Below, in pieces: positions 1 to 7,834 of a DNA stretch of 20,879 bases (within the stretch, counting starts at the first letter, position 1; the number at the start of each line of letters is the position of its first letter). The position numbers and the translations under genes were made by a program. Origin of the DNA: Candidatus Omnitrophota bacterium (GTDB taxonomy: Bacteria > Omnitrophota > Gorgyraeia > Gygaellales > Profunditerraquicolaceae); NCBI GenBank assembly GCA_028687525.1, contig JAQTZX010000005.1:1-20879 (forward strand). The letters run 5' to 3'. The notes beneath the pieces were generated by a model. The model saw only the letters and a list, made by a program, of their open reading frames with translations. It was not told the DNA's origin and made no database searches.

Positions 1-664
1 TGCCGGTCTTCTGATAACGGATATCCTGCGTATGGGGAAAGTTTTGGTCCTGGAATTGTCTAACGGGAAATCCCTGGTTATTCATTTAAAGATGACCGGG
101 CAGCTGATTTATCCGGGCAACGGGAAGAAGAGCAGTTTGAGCTTCCATTTTTCGAACGGAAAGATAATGGATTTCAATGACCAGCGTCTTTTCGCCGACA
201 TACAGCTTCTTGATGACTGGCGTTCTTTGCGGTTTATTCAACGGCTCGGCCCCGAGCCGTTCGGTTTGAGCGCCGAAGATTTTAAGAGAAAGTTGGAAAC
301 GAAAAGAACGAAAATCAAACCGCTCTTAATGGACCAGGCGTTTATTGCCGGTATAGGCAATCTGTACGCGGCGGAAAGCTTATTCCGCGCGGGAATCCAT
401 CCGGCGCGGCCCGCGTGTTCTCTGTCGGAAACGGAAAAGGAGGGGCTTTTACTTGCTATAAAGGAGATTTTAAAAGAGGCGGTGAAGTCCGGAGGTTCTT
501 CCGTGGATACTTATGTACGCCTGTCGGGCCGGAAAGGCGATTTTAAGTCGCAGCACAAGGTGTACGGGCGGCAAGGCGAACCGTGTTTTTGCTGTAAAAC
601 GCCGATCAAAAGAATCCCGTTGGGCGGGCGGGGGACATATTTTTGTCCGCGGTGTCAGAAATAG
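1..664 (+). CDS. mutM: formamidopyrimidine-DNA glycosylase (Fpg/MutM), 5'-truncated by window edge
   Basis: Base-excision repair enzyme that removes oxidised purines such as 8-oxoguanine and nicks the abasic site. The reading frame is open from base 2, so the true start (with the catalytic N-terminal Pro-Glu) lies upstream; the ATG at 32 is internal. Visible family features: the LRMGKVL segment carrying the conserved Lys of the GK motif, HLKMTGQL, the GIGNLYAAE loop that contacts DNA, and a C-terminal zinc finger with Cys pairs CFCC and CPRC around the GGRGTYF loop, whose Arg is the conserved DNA-binding arginine. The protein ends right after the zinc finger, as expected for the family. It is followed at 55 nt by the methyltransferase gene on the same strand. 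Identification is firm; only the N-terminus is missing. Confidence 0.96.
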   Translation, partial: AGLLITDILRMGKVLVLELSNGKSLVIHLKMTGQLIYPGNGKKSSLSFHFSNGKIMDFNDQRLFADIQLLDDWRSLRFIQRLGPEPFGLSAEDFKRKLETKRTKIKPLLMDQAFIAGIGNLYAAESLFRAGIHPARPACSLSETEKEGLLLAIKEILKEAVKSGGSSVDTYVRLSGRKGDFKSQHKVYGRQGEPCFCCKTPIKRIPLGGRGTYFCPRCQK

Positions 665-718
665 TCAGTTGTGTGTAACCGGGGATATGCGTTACATCTT
701 CAGGAGGATGCAGGAATC

Positions 719-1477
719 ATGAAAAAGCGTCTTAAGATCAACGGTGTGATCATGATCATTGTTTTGTTGGGAATCAGCGTTTTCCCCGATTTCTTTCTGC
801 GCCGGGGAAAGATGGAATTATGGGATGAGTTTTTCGAGGTCCTGGGGATCACCTGTATTCTTTTGGGGCAGCTTTTCCGCGCTTCCGCCCGCGGGTATAA
901 GTCCGAATATTCCCTCCGCGGGCATGCGCTTATCAGGAGCGGTCCGTACGCATTCGTCCGGAATCCCATGTATTTAGGCATATTGTTGATCGGGTCGGGA
1001 ATTGTGCTCATGTTATTCAAGTGGTGGGTGGCGGCTCTTTTCCTGATCGGTTTCGTTATCCGGTACATTTTTCTCATCTTCAGCGAAGAAAAGAAACTGC
1101 TGGTTTTGTTTCCCGCGGAGTTCCCGGAATATAAACGCAGCGTCCCCCGTATTTTTCCTTCCCTTCGGATTTTATTCGAGAGAGATATCAACGAATATTT
1201 ACCCATGAAATTTATCTGGCTTAGAAGAGAGATGGGGGCGATTTTTGCAGTGTTGTTTATTACGCTTCTGGTGGAATCGTGGGATGATGTTATGATGAAC
1301 GGTATAACTTCGTATCTTGGGGAGACAGCCGGGATTTTGATAACTTTTTTCTTGTTCACCGGCCTTATTATTTATCTCGGGAGAAGCACGCTTGTTTTGG
1401 AGAAAAATGGTTCGAGTAAAGGCAAAAGTAATTCGGAACTCCAGGATGAAAAGGAACTGTTTCCATCTGGAATTTGA
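719..1477 (+). CDS. ICMT/PEMT-family membrane methyltransferase
   Basis: A 252-residue integral membrane protein of the isoprenylcysteine carboxyl methyltransferase / phospholipid methyltransferase superfamily. The family signature is seen at residues 73-87 (RSGPYAFVRNPMYLG), followed by a hydrophobic helix and the downstream FSEEKKL...FPEYKRSVPR segment that together form the SAM-binding site. Hydrophobic segments lie near residues 9-23, 38-53, 84-100, 103-121, 174-186 and 203-221. I chose the ATG at 719 because AGGAGG (702-707) sits 11 nt upstream; an in-frame start at 671 lacks a good ribosome site. The last 71 nt overlap pyrK in another frame. Bacterial members often act on unknown substrates, so the substrate is not assigned. 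The two C-terminal helices beyond the catalytic part look like an extension. Confidence 0.8.
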   Translation: MKKRLKINGVIMIIVLLGISVFPDFFLRRGKMELWDEFFEVLGITCILLGQLFRASARGYKSEYSLRGHALIRSGPYAFVRNPMYLGILLIGSGIVLMLFKWWVAALFLIGFVIRYIFLIFSEEKKLLVLFPAEFPEYKRSVPRIFPSLRILFERDINEYLPMKFIWLRREMGAIFAVLFITLLVESWDDVMMNGITSYLGETAGILITFFLFTGLIIYLGRSTLVLEKNGSSKGKSNSELQDEKELFPSGI

Positions 1478-2219
1478 AGCTCCTGGAATAGCCCGGGCGG
1501 CTTTGCCCGGACAGTTTGTGATGATTAGATCCGGCGAGGGGTTGCACCCGTTGTTGCGGAGGCCGTTCAGTATTCATGGGGCGGGTAATCGGCGGGTGGA
1601 GGTTTTGTACGAAGTGGTAGGCCAAGGGACAGAGCTCCTTTCGAATATAAAGCCCGGGGAACTGCTGGATGTTATCGGCCCCCTGGGGAACGGGTTTTCC
1701 TGTAATTCGCGATCCGTGAATCACGGGCAGATATTGGTCGCCGGAGGCATGGGGGCCGCTCCTTTATTGTTCCTTGCGGAAAAAATGGGGGAGATAAAAA
1801 CTTCCGGGTTACACTCTCCGGTAAACAAAGGGAGGGGGAGAATAAAAGTTTTAGTCGGTGCCCGGACCAAAGGGCATGTTTTGTGCGAAAAAGAGTTTAA
1901 AAAATGCGGCTGCGATGTTACAATAGCAACTGACGACGGTTCTCGCGGGTTCAAAGGCCTTGTCACCGATTTACTCGCGTCTATTTTGTCAACGGTGAAC
2001 CGTCAACCGTCAACTATATTTGCCTGCGGGCCGAAGCCCATGCTTAAGGCGGTAAGCGGGATTGCGCGAAAACATGGGCTTGCCGCCCAGCTTTCTTTAG
2101 AAGCTCATATGGCCTGCGGGATCGGTGCGTGTCTGGGGTGCGTTATTAATACTAAAACGGGGTACCGGAGGGTTTGTAAAGAGGGCCCGGTATTCGATTC
2201 CTCGGACATAATCTGGTAA
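1407..2219 (+). CDS. pyrK: dihydroorotate dehydrogenase B, electron transfer subunit PyrK
   Basis: Flavin/iron-sulfur subunit that passes electrons from PyrD (class 1B dihydroorotate dehydrogenase) to NAD+ in de novo UMP synthesis. The sequence shows a ferredoxin-reductase-like fold: FAD motif RPFS at residues 52-55, the NAD-binding turn VAGGMGAAPLL, the pyridine nucleotide region FACGPKPML, and a C-terminal [2Fe-2S] site with C237, C242, C245 and C257. Start: ATG 1407 gives a protein beginning MVRVKAKV and has GGAG just upstream; a TTG at 1392 would add five residues. The gene overlaps the preceding methyltransferase by 71 nt. Its partner pyrD is not adjacent but about 2.7 kb downstream in the same direction. 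Three stretches look padded relative to Bacillus PyrK as I remember it, two of them made of repetitive DNA words (see findings). Confidence 0.93.
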   Translation: MVRVKAKVIRNSRMKRNCFHLEFEAPGIARAALPGQFVMIRSGEGLHPLLRRPFSIHGAGNRRVEVLYEVVGQGTELLSNIKPGELLDVIGPLGNGFSCNSRSVNHGQILVAGGMGAAPLLFLAEKMGEIKTSGLHSPVNKGRGRIKVLVGARTKGHVLCEKEFKKCGCDVTIATDDGSRGFKGLVTDLLASILSTVNRQPSTIFACGPKPMLKAVSGIARKHGLAAQLSLEAHMACGIGACLGCVINTKTGYRRVCKEGPVFDSSDIIW

Positions 2220-2323
2220 GGGCATACGGTATCATGTGTGCCGGCATAGAGGAGGAATAGACAGGGCGAGGAACGGGATATGCGCTTCAAAAAGGACGAC
2301 AAATCCAGTTAAGGAGGGAAAAG

Positions 2324-3472
2324 ATGGCAAAGGCGCCTTTTATTTCCATCATCATTCCGGTTAGGAATTTTGAGCGGACTATCGAAAAAAGTTTTGAATT
2401 CCTCTTAAATGTCGACTATCCCCGGGATTCCTGGGAATGGGTGGTGGGTGACGGCGGTTCAACGGATAAAACCGTCCAGATCGTCAAGGAATGGCAGAAA
2501 AAATACCCGTTTATCAAACTTGTTGAGATTCCGAATTGTCCTTCGCCGGGATTCGCGCGTAATAAAATACTCGAGGTGGTTAAAGGGGATTTTTTGTTTT
2601 TCACAGACGGTGACTGCGCGCCGGATAAAAACTGGGTCAATGAGATGCTCAAGCATTTTGAGCGCGACCCTAAAATAGCCGCTGTCGGAGGCGAGGTCTA
2701 TACGTTAAAAGTCGATCCGAATAATATGGTGGAGGCATGGTGTCAGCACTTCCGGTTTAACATGGTCGCGCCCCGGTACGGCTTTATAAAAGAAGGGTAT
2801 TATCCCGATTTTCCGGCTCATCCCAAACCCTCCGATATCTGCGGGCACCGCGGTTATTTCTTCGGAACCTGCAATGTGGCGTACCGCAGGTCGGCAATGA
2901 AAGATATCGGCGGAAAATTCTGGGACCTGCCGACGGGCGAGGATATGGATTTAAGTTACCAGCACAGAAGTAAAGGCTGGAAATTCTATTTCGCCCCCCT
3001 GGCGAAAGTCGACCATATGCACCGCGCGGATACCCGGGCCTTACGGAAAGTATGGGTTACTTACGGGCAGGCGCATCTGCCGCTTTTAAATAAATACGTA
3101 AAGAAGAACGGCATTGAGATACTCCTGCAATGCGTTAACGGGTGCCCGTCTTTCACCCTGCCGTTCCCTTTGCGCGGGTTTGTGTATATCGGTAATTTTC
3201 ACCTGATGCATCTCTTCGGCCTGTTTTTCGTGATAGGATTGATCTTGAGTTTCACTGTCGCCGGGGCGGGGTTTGAGATATTCACGCTTATTTCTTTCTT
3301 GCTGACCGACTATTTTCTGTATCAGTACGTGAAGTGGAATTTTGATATGGATCCGAAATCGAAATTCCTTACCTGGTGTAAATTGAAATATCTCACCAAC
3401 TTGAGTTTTATGCAGGGAGGGCTTAAGGATTTTAAAAAGTATAAGATATTGTGCATTGAGCCGAGTTTTTAA
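2324..3472 (+). CDS. family 2 glycosyltransferase with C-terminal membrane segments
   Basis: A 382-residue GT-A fold glycosyltransferase, predicted to transfer a sugar from a nucleotide-sugar at the inner face of the membrane. Residues 5-20 (FISIIIPVRNFERTI) are the typical GT2 start, GDGGSTDKT follows near residue 43, the metal-binding DxD is D95-G96-D97, and the GED acid motif is at E206-D207. A hydrophobic C-terminal part (about residues 285-345) suggests membrane anchoring. Ribosome site AAGGAGGG at 2311-2318 fits the ATG at 2324. A gap of 104 nt separates it from pyrK, while the following TPR gene overlaps or abuts its 3' end, so the two are probably co-translated. The acceptor cannot be read from sequence; an envelope polysaccharide or glycolipid is a reasonable guess. 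Confidence 0.88.
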   Translation: MAKAPFISIIIPVRNFERTIEKSFEFLLNVDYPRDSWEWVVGDGGSTDKTVQIVKEWQKKYPFIKLVEIPNCPSPGFARNKILEVVKGDFLFFTDGDCAPDKNWVNEMLKHFERDPKIAAVGGEVYTLKVDPNNMVEAWCQHFRFNMVAPRYGFIKEGYYPDFPAHPKPSDICGHRGYFFGTCNVAYRRSAMKDIGGKFWDLPTGEDMDLSYQHRSKGWKFYFAPLAKVDHMHRADTRALRKVWVTYGQAHLPLLNKYVKKNGIEILLQCVNGCPSFTLPFPLRGFVYIGNFHLMHLFGLFFVIGLILSFTVAGAGFEIFTLISFLLTDYFLYQYVKWNFDMDPKSKFLTWCKLKYLTNLSFMQGGLKDFKKYKILCIEPSF

Positions 3473-4946
3473 CCCGAAGTTGCGCGTAATAATGAGTATC
3501 GCAGGATATTGTGTGCTGGCGGTTTTGTTGTCCGCGGTTTCCCCGGATGTTTTCGCGAAAACCGCGGAGGAAAAACATTTTGAAAACGGGATACTTTTAT
3601 ATAAGGACGGTAAATACAAAGAAGCGTTCGGAGAACTGGAACAGGCGGGGAAACTCTCGCCTGACCGCGCCGAGGCATATCTGCGCCTGGGTATGATATA
3701 CGCGATCCAGAAGCGGTATGACAAGGCTCTGGACGCGTATGAACGGGCGGCGGCCCTTCATCCAAAAGGAATGACGGCGGGATGGGCGCATTTCGGCCTG
3801 GCGGATATTTACTACGCCAAAGGGATGCTCGAGGATTCTTTTCTTGAATTGGAGAAAGGGATAAAGACCGTTCCCGATTATGCGTATGCTTATGCGCAGA
3901 TCGCCCGCATTTTCAGGCGAAAAGGCCTGTATGACCAGGCGATAGTAGAATGTGAAAAGGCGCTCAAGCTTGAGTCCGGCAATGCCGCGGCGCGTGACAC
4001 GCTCGGAGATATCTATCTTTCTCAGAAAAAATATGATAAGGCGGCGGCGGTTTTGACGGAAGCGATCAAACTCGACCCCGCGTATCCGAGAGCGCATTAT
4101 ACCCTCGGCCGTTTATACCACGATCTGGGAAAAATTCCCGAAGCCCTCCGGGAGATTGCGCAGGCTGTTCGTCTTGACCCCCGGCAGACGGTTTTTTATA
4201 AAGGCCTTGGCGCGATATACCAGGAACAAAGCAGGTATAGTGAAGCGGTAGATATTCTGAAGAAGGCTTTGGCGCTTGATCCGTATGCCGTTGATGTCAT
4301 GGGAATGCTGGCGAACGCCTATGATATGAACGGGGAACATCATAATGCGCTCAAGACGTATCGGCGTATTCTCGGGCTTGACCCCGGTTCCTCGGAAGCG
4401 CACACAGGCCTTGCGCTTGTTTTCGGGAAAAAAGGCCGGTATGAAAACGCCATAGTCGAATGCCGGAAAGCGCTTCAGCTGTCGCCCGATGATATCCCGG
4501 TCCGCATTATACTCGCGGATGTTTATGTCCTTCAGCGGAAATCCGACCGGGCTTTGGTTCTTTTGAATGAAGCGCTCAAGATCGATCCGGAGTATGCGCT
4601 TGTCCATTATGCGCTCGGCCGCGCGTATCATAAAAAGGGCCGGCAGGATCAGGCAATCAACGAGTGTCTCCGGGCGGTTTTGATCGATCCGGAATCCGCG
4701 TTGTTTTATGCCGGCCTCGGAGGGGTTTACCGGGATTACCGGATGTACGACCGGGCTGTTGAATCTTTGAAAAAAGCCATAGAGTTCGACCCTCATTTTA
4801 TCGAAGCCTTCCGTCGTTTGGGAGACGCGTATATGGGGAAGGGAATGTACGAAGAGGCCGCCAAAGCGTATGAAAGCGCGTTAACGGTAAAACCGGTTCC
4901 TTTTGTATACGGTATTAAACGGCTGAAAAAGATACAAAGTGAGTAA
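3456..4946 (+). CDS. secreted TPR-repeat protein (13 TPR units)
   Basis: A protein of up to 496 residues with an N-terminal signal peptide (hydrophobic stretch AGYCVLAVLLSAVSPDVFA, likely cleaved after VFA) followed by 13 consecutive 34-residue tetratricopeptide units that fill the mature protein. TPR units bind peptides and other proteins, so a scaffold role outside the cytoplasmic membrane is likely. Units 4-8 and 9-13 resemble each other block by block, pointing to a duplicated five-unit cassette. The start is uncertain: TTG 3456 overlaps the glycosyltransferase by 17 nt, TTG 3480 gives a signal peptide with an N-terminal Arg, and ATG 3492 gives the shortest form; none has a strong ribosome site. 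Its position directly after a GT2 gene suggests a shared envelope role. No catalytic domain is visible. Confidence 0.88.
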   Translation: MSRVFNPKLRVIMSIAGYCVLAVLLSAVSPDVFAKTAEEKHFENGILLYKDGKYKEAFGELEQAGKLSPDRAEAYLRLGMIYAIQKRYDKALDAYERAAALHPKGMTAGWAHFGLADIYYAKGMLEDSFLELEKGIKTVPDYAYAYAQIARIFRRKGLYDQAIVECEKALKLESGNAAARDTLGDIYLSQKKYDKAAAVLTEAIKLDPAYPRAHYTLGRLYHDLGKIPEALREIAQAVRLDPRQTVFYKGLGAIYQEQSRYSEAVDILKKALALDPYAVDVMGMLANAYDMNGEHHNALKTYRRILGLDPGSSEAHTGLALVFGKKGRYENAIVECRKALQLSPDDIPVRIILADVYVLQRKSDRALVLLNEALKIDPEYALVHYALGRAYHKKGRQDQAINECLRAVLIDPESALFYAGLGGVYRDYRMYDRAVESLKKAIEFDPHFIEAFRRLGDAYMGKGMYEEAAKAYESALTVKPVPFVYGIKRLKKIQSE

Positions 4947-5892
4947 CACACAGAGAACTATGCAGGTGAAATGTTCGGTAAAAATCGGGAAACTGGTTCT
5001 TAAAAATCCGGTAATGGCCGCTTCCGGAACATTCGGGTATGGCGAGGAGTTCGGGTCTCTTGCCGTTTTGAAAAAACTGGGCGCGATCGTGTCGAAAACC
5101 ATTACTTTGAATCCCCGCCCGGGAAACATTCCCCCCCGTACCTGCGAGACATACGCGGGGATGTTGAATTCTATCGGCCTGGAAAATCCGGGGGCGGAAG
5201 TTTTTCTTAAAGAAAAGCTCCCGGTTTTAAAGAGAATCGGCGTTCCCCTGATTGTTAGCATTGCTTCAGAGGGGGATGCGGGAGAATTTGCAGTCCTTGC
5301 GCGCAGACTGGATGCGATACCGGCGGTTGAGGCGATCGAATTGAATATTTCCTGCCCGAATGTCGTTCATAAAAAAGGGGGAACGAAGTATCCTCTCATC
5401 GCGCAGGATGCCCGCGCGACATATGCCGTTGTGAAAACGGTTAGAAAAGCCACGCGTAAAACGGTTATTACCAAGTTGTCTCCGAACGTTACCGATATTA
5501 CGGAAATAGCCCTTGCCGCGGAACAAGCCGGCAGCGATGCGGTAAGCCTGGTCAATACTTTTTACGGCATGAGCATAGATATCGCCGGGCGGCGGCCGAA
5601 ATTGGGTAATCGTATAGGCGGGGTAAGCGGCCCGGCCATCAAGCCTCTTGCTTTGAAAATGGTCTGTGATGCCGCACAGAAACTCGGCATTCCCGTCATC
5701 GGCATGGGAGGCATCATGAACGCGGGGGATGCCCTTGAATTCTTGATTGCCGGGGCGACTGCGGTCGCCGTAGGCACCGCGAATTTCGTAACCCCCGGTA
5801 TCACGGGGGAGATCGTTGATGGGATCCAACGGTATTTACGCGCGCATAAAATCGGCAGTATCAATTCTTTAATCGGCTCGATACGATCATGA
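4939..5892 (+). CDS. pyrD: dihydroorotate dehydrogenase, catalytic subunit (class 1B)
   Basis: FMN enzyme of the cytoplasm that oxidises dihydroorotate to orotate, the fourth step of UMP synthesis. A beta/alpha barrel of 317 residues with NPVMAASGTFGYGEEF near the N-terminus, ELNISCPNV containing the catalytic base C139 (Cys is typical of class 1 enzymes; class 2 has Ser), the KLSPNVTD strand, and the FMN phosphate loop GMGGIMNAGDALEFLIAGA near the C-terminus. Class 1B is supported by a pyrK gene in the same cluster. The start at GTG 4939 overlaps the TPR stop by 8 nt; ATG 4960 (MQVKCSVKIG) is an equally good alternative and closer to the usual family start. It overlaps pyrF by 4 nt (ATGA), indicating translational coupling. 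Confidence 0.96.
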   Translation: MSNTQRTMQVKCSVKIGKLVLKNPVMAASGTFGYGEEFGSLAVLKKLGAIVSKTITLNPRPGNIPPRTCETYAGMLNSIGLENPGAEVFLKEKLPVLKRIGVPLIVSIASEGDAGEFAVLARRLDAIPAVEAIELNISCPNVVHKKGGTKYPLIAQDARATYAVVKTVRKATRKTVITKLSPNVTDITEIALAAEQAGSDAVSLVNTFYGMSIDIAGRRPKLGNRIGGVSGPAIKPLALKMVCDAAQKLGIPVIGMGGIMNAGDALEFLIAGATAVAVGTANFVTPGITGEIVDGIQRYLRAHKIGSINSLIGSIRS

Positions 5893-6575
5893 CACGCGAT
5901 ACGCTGTACGCAATAAACAATACGAATCTTATCGTCGCTCTCGACGTTGATACGTTCGACAGGGCCAGATATTTTGTCGATAAGCTGTATCCATCCGTGG
6001 GGATTTTTAAAGTAGGGTTTCAATTGTTCACCGCCGCGGGGCCCCGGGTCATCGAGTATATCCGTAATAAAGGCGCGGAAGTATTCCTTGATTTGAAGTT
6101 TTACGATATTCCCAATACGGTTGCCTGTGCCGTGCGGCAGTCGGTGCGGCTGGATATAAGAATGATTACCGTGCATATAAGCGGAGGGAAAGAAATGGTC
6201 TCTGCCGCCGCACAAGCGGCGAGGACAGAAGCGAAATTACTCCGCCGGCGCAGGCCGTTGTTGATAGGCGTAACGGTTTTGACCAGCCGGGAAACAAGTC
6301 CCGCAGACGTTTTGAAACTGGCGCGGGAGGGGATGGCATCCGGGCTTGACGGCGTAGTCTGTTCCGCCCGGGAGGTCCGTTTACTGCGTAAAACCATCAA
6401 AAAGAAATTCATAATTGTGACCCCCGGGATCCGGCCGAAAACATCGCCGCATGATGACCAGAAAAGGACTGCGACGGCGGAAGAAGCGTTGAATGCGGGA
6501 AGCGACTATCTGGTGGTGGGCAGGCCGATCCTGGAAGCGGGAGATCCTCTTAAGGCGGTTGAGAATATCCTGTAG
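5889..6575 (+). CDS. pyrF: orotidine 5'-phosphate decarboxylase
   Basis: Cytoplasmic enzyme that converts OMP to UMP, the last step of de novo pyrimidine synthesis. The 228-residue length is normal. The hallmark active site is present: NLIVALDVDTFDRA at the start with the first Asp, then D68-L-K70-F-Y-D73-I-P-N-T, the Asp-Lys-Asp catalytic array. Later come TVLTS, the VTPGIRP phosphate-binding loop and the closing DYLVVGRPIL segment. The ATG overlaps the pyrD stop by 4 nt. Only 21 nt separate its stop from the V-ATPase E gene, so read-through between the pyrimidine and ATPase clusters is likely. Confidence 0.97.
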   Translation: MTRDTLYAINNTNLIVALDVDTFDRARYFVDKLYPSVGIFKVGFQLFTAAGPRVIEYIRNKGAEVFLDLKFYDIPNTVACAVRQSVRLDIRMITVHISGGKEMVSAAAQAARTEAKLLRRRRPLLIGVTVLTSRETSPADVLKLAREGMASGLDGVVCSAREVRLLRKTIKKKFIIVTPGIRPKTSPHDDQKRTATAEEALNAGSDYLVVGRPILEAGDPLKAVENIL

Positions 6576-6596
6576 GGTAAGCGTAAGGAGTGTTTT

Positions 6597-7208
6597 ATGA
6601 CAGATCAGATCAAGGAACTTATCGAGAAAATAAACCAGGAAGGCAGCCGGGCCGCGGAAGAAAATGCCCGCCGGATTGAACAGGAGGCGCGGGACAAAGC
6701 CGGGATAATCCTGCAAAAAGCAGAATCTCAAGCGAAAAAAATGACCGAGGAGGCGCGGGACAGAATTGACAGCCTGCAGGCGAGCTCACAGGCCGCTCTT
6801 AAGCAGGCGGGGAGAGATTTGCTGCTTTCTTTGAAACAGGAGATATTCGAAATGCTTGAAAGGGTAATGGTTGCGCAAGCATCCGCGGCATTGAAACCGG
6901 ATGCTCTTGCGGCGATCATCTCCGAGTTGATAAAGGAATACTGCCGCGGACAGGATACGGGAGTTCAGGTATATCTTAAAGAACAGGACAGGCGAGTTTT
7001 AGAGGAGGATTTCCTGAATAAGTTGAAAGGCGAACTTAAAAGGGGGATAGAGTTGCGCGCGCAGGATGATATCCAGGCCGGTTTTGTCATCAGTTTTGAC
7101 TCCGGGAAATCGCATTTCGATTTTACCGATAAGTCCCTGGCGCAATATCTGGGAACTCATGTGAAGCCGAAACTGGCGGAAATACTCAAAGGAGAACAAT
7201 CAGAATAG
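6597..7208 (+). CDS. atpE: V-type ATPase subunit E (peripheral stalk)
   Basis: A 203-residue peripheral-stalk subunit that links the catalytic A3B3 head to membrane subunit I. The first ~90 residues are charged and heptad-like (QIKELIEKINQEG, AAEENARRIEQEARDKA), as expected for the long stalk helix; the C-terminal half is a compact domain with SFDSGKSHFDFTDKSLAQYL near the end. Ribosome site AAGGAG at 6585-6590 lies 6 nt before the ATG. It is the first gene of the ATPase operon. Identity rests on overall pattern and position rather than on a catalytic motif, but position before DUF2764 and subunit A matches known bacterial V-ATPase operons such as that of Chlamydia. Confidence 0.88.
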   Translation: MTDQIKELIEKINQEGSRAAEENARRIEQEARDKAGIILQKAESQAKKMTEEARDRIDSLQASSQAALKQAGRDLLLSLKQEIFEMLERVMVAQASAALKPDALAAIISELIKEYCRGQDTGVQVYLKEQDRRVLEEDFLNKLKGELKRGIELRAQDDIQAGFVISFDSGKSHFDFTDKSLAQYLGTHVKPKLAEILKGEQSE

Positions 7209-7282
7209 TTCATGGTTCGTTGTCCGTAAACCGCAGGAGGGGACCCGCTTTACCCTCTATGAGCCGTGAGCGGGGAGTTAAC

Positions 7283-7819
7283 ATGTCGAATTACTACTAT
7301 CTTATCGCAAGCCTGCCTATGCTTCATTTCGGGGCAAAGCCGCCGTTTTTATTCGAACAGTTCCTCCGGCAGTGCAGTGATTTGATTCCGGCAAAGGACT
7401 ATGCTGTTTTAACGCTGTGCGGGGGGGATATTCTCCTTGAAGAAAAACAGGATTTCCCCCTGTTAAAAGAATGGCTGAGATTTGAAACCGCGTTACGCAA
7501 TGAGCTGGTGAAGATCCGCGCCGTCCGCAGGAAGGTAGAAGCGGCCCGGTATTTGCGCCGGGACGGATACAGTGAAACGGCACTGTATCATATCGCGATG
7601 AACAGCCATCGTATCGCGGCACTTATTGACAGCGAGAAATTCCTGGATCAGGAACGGTGGAAAAAACTTGATGAGCTTTCAATGGGGCATTATTTCGATA
7701 TGGAAGCTTTGGTTGTTTATGCGTTGAAGCTGAATATTATTCTGCGCTGGGATAAAATCTCCGGAGCGGATAAACAAAAAGAATTGGAGCGGGGGTTGCC
7801 GGCGGCGAGCCGGGAGTGA
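7283..7819 (+). CDS. DUF2764-family V-ATPase operon protein
   Basis: A 178-residue soluble protein starting MSNYYYLIASLPMLHFG, the hallmark of the DUF2764 family found between subunits E and A in V-ATPase operons of Chlamydiae, Spirochaetes and Bacteroidetes. The sequence is mostly helical with charged heptads (residues about 60-110). Start at ATG 7283 is supported by GGGGAG (7272-7277); the in-frame ATG at 7259 has its only ribosome site about 21 nt away. Its function is not established. Because no gene for subunit C (the socket between rotor stalk and proteolipid ring) is present in this operon, an inference is that it stands in for C or another missing stalk subunit. It sits 15 nt before atpA. 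Confidence 0.85.
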   Translation: MSNYYYLIASLPMLHFGAKPPFLFEQFLRQCSDLIPAKDYAVLTLCGGDILLEEKQDFPLLKEWLRFETALRNELVKIRAVRRKVEAARYLRRDGYSETALYHIAMNSHRIAALIDSEKFLDQERWKKLDELSMGHYFDMEALVVYALKLNIILRWDKISGADKQKELERGLPAASRE

Positions 7820-7834
7820 TAGCCGGGGGAAAAT

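Noticed and set aside
700..1359. 219-codon open frame on the - strand
   Set aside because: Antisense of the ICMT-like gene, which has membrane helices, a family motif and a ribosome site; the antisense product shows no family features.
2220..2323. Tiny frames (8 and 10 codons) in the pyrK-GT2 gap
   Set aside because: Too short to support; only the ribosome site of the glycosyltransferase is convincing.
4113..4796. 227-codon open frame on the - strand inside the TPR gene
   Set aside because: Antisense of regular TPR repeats; its length is a by-product of the repeated codons.
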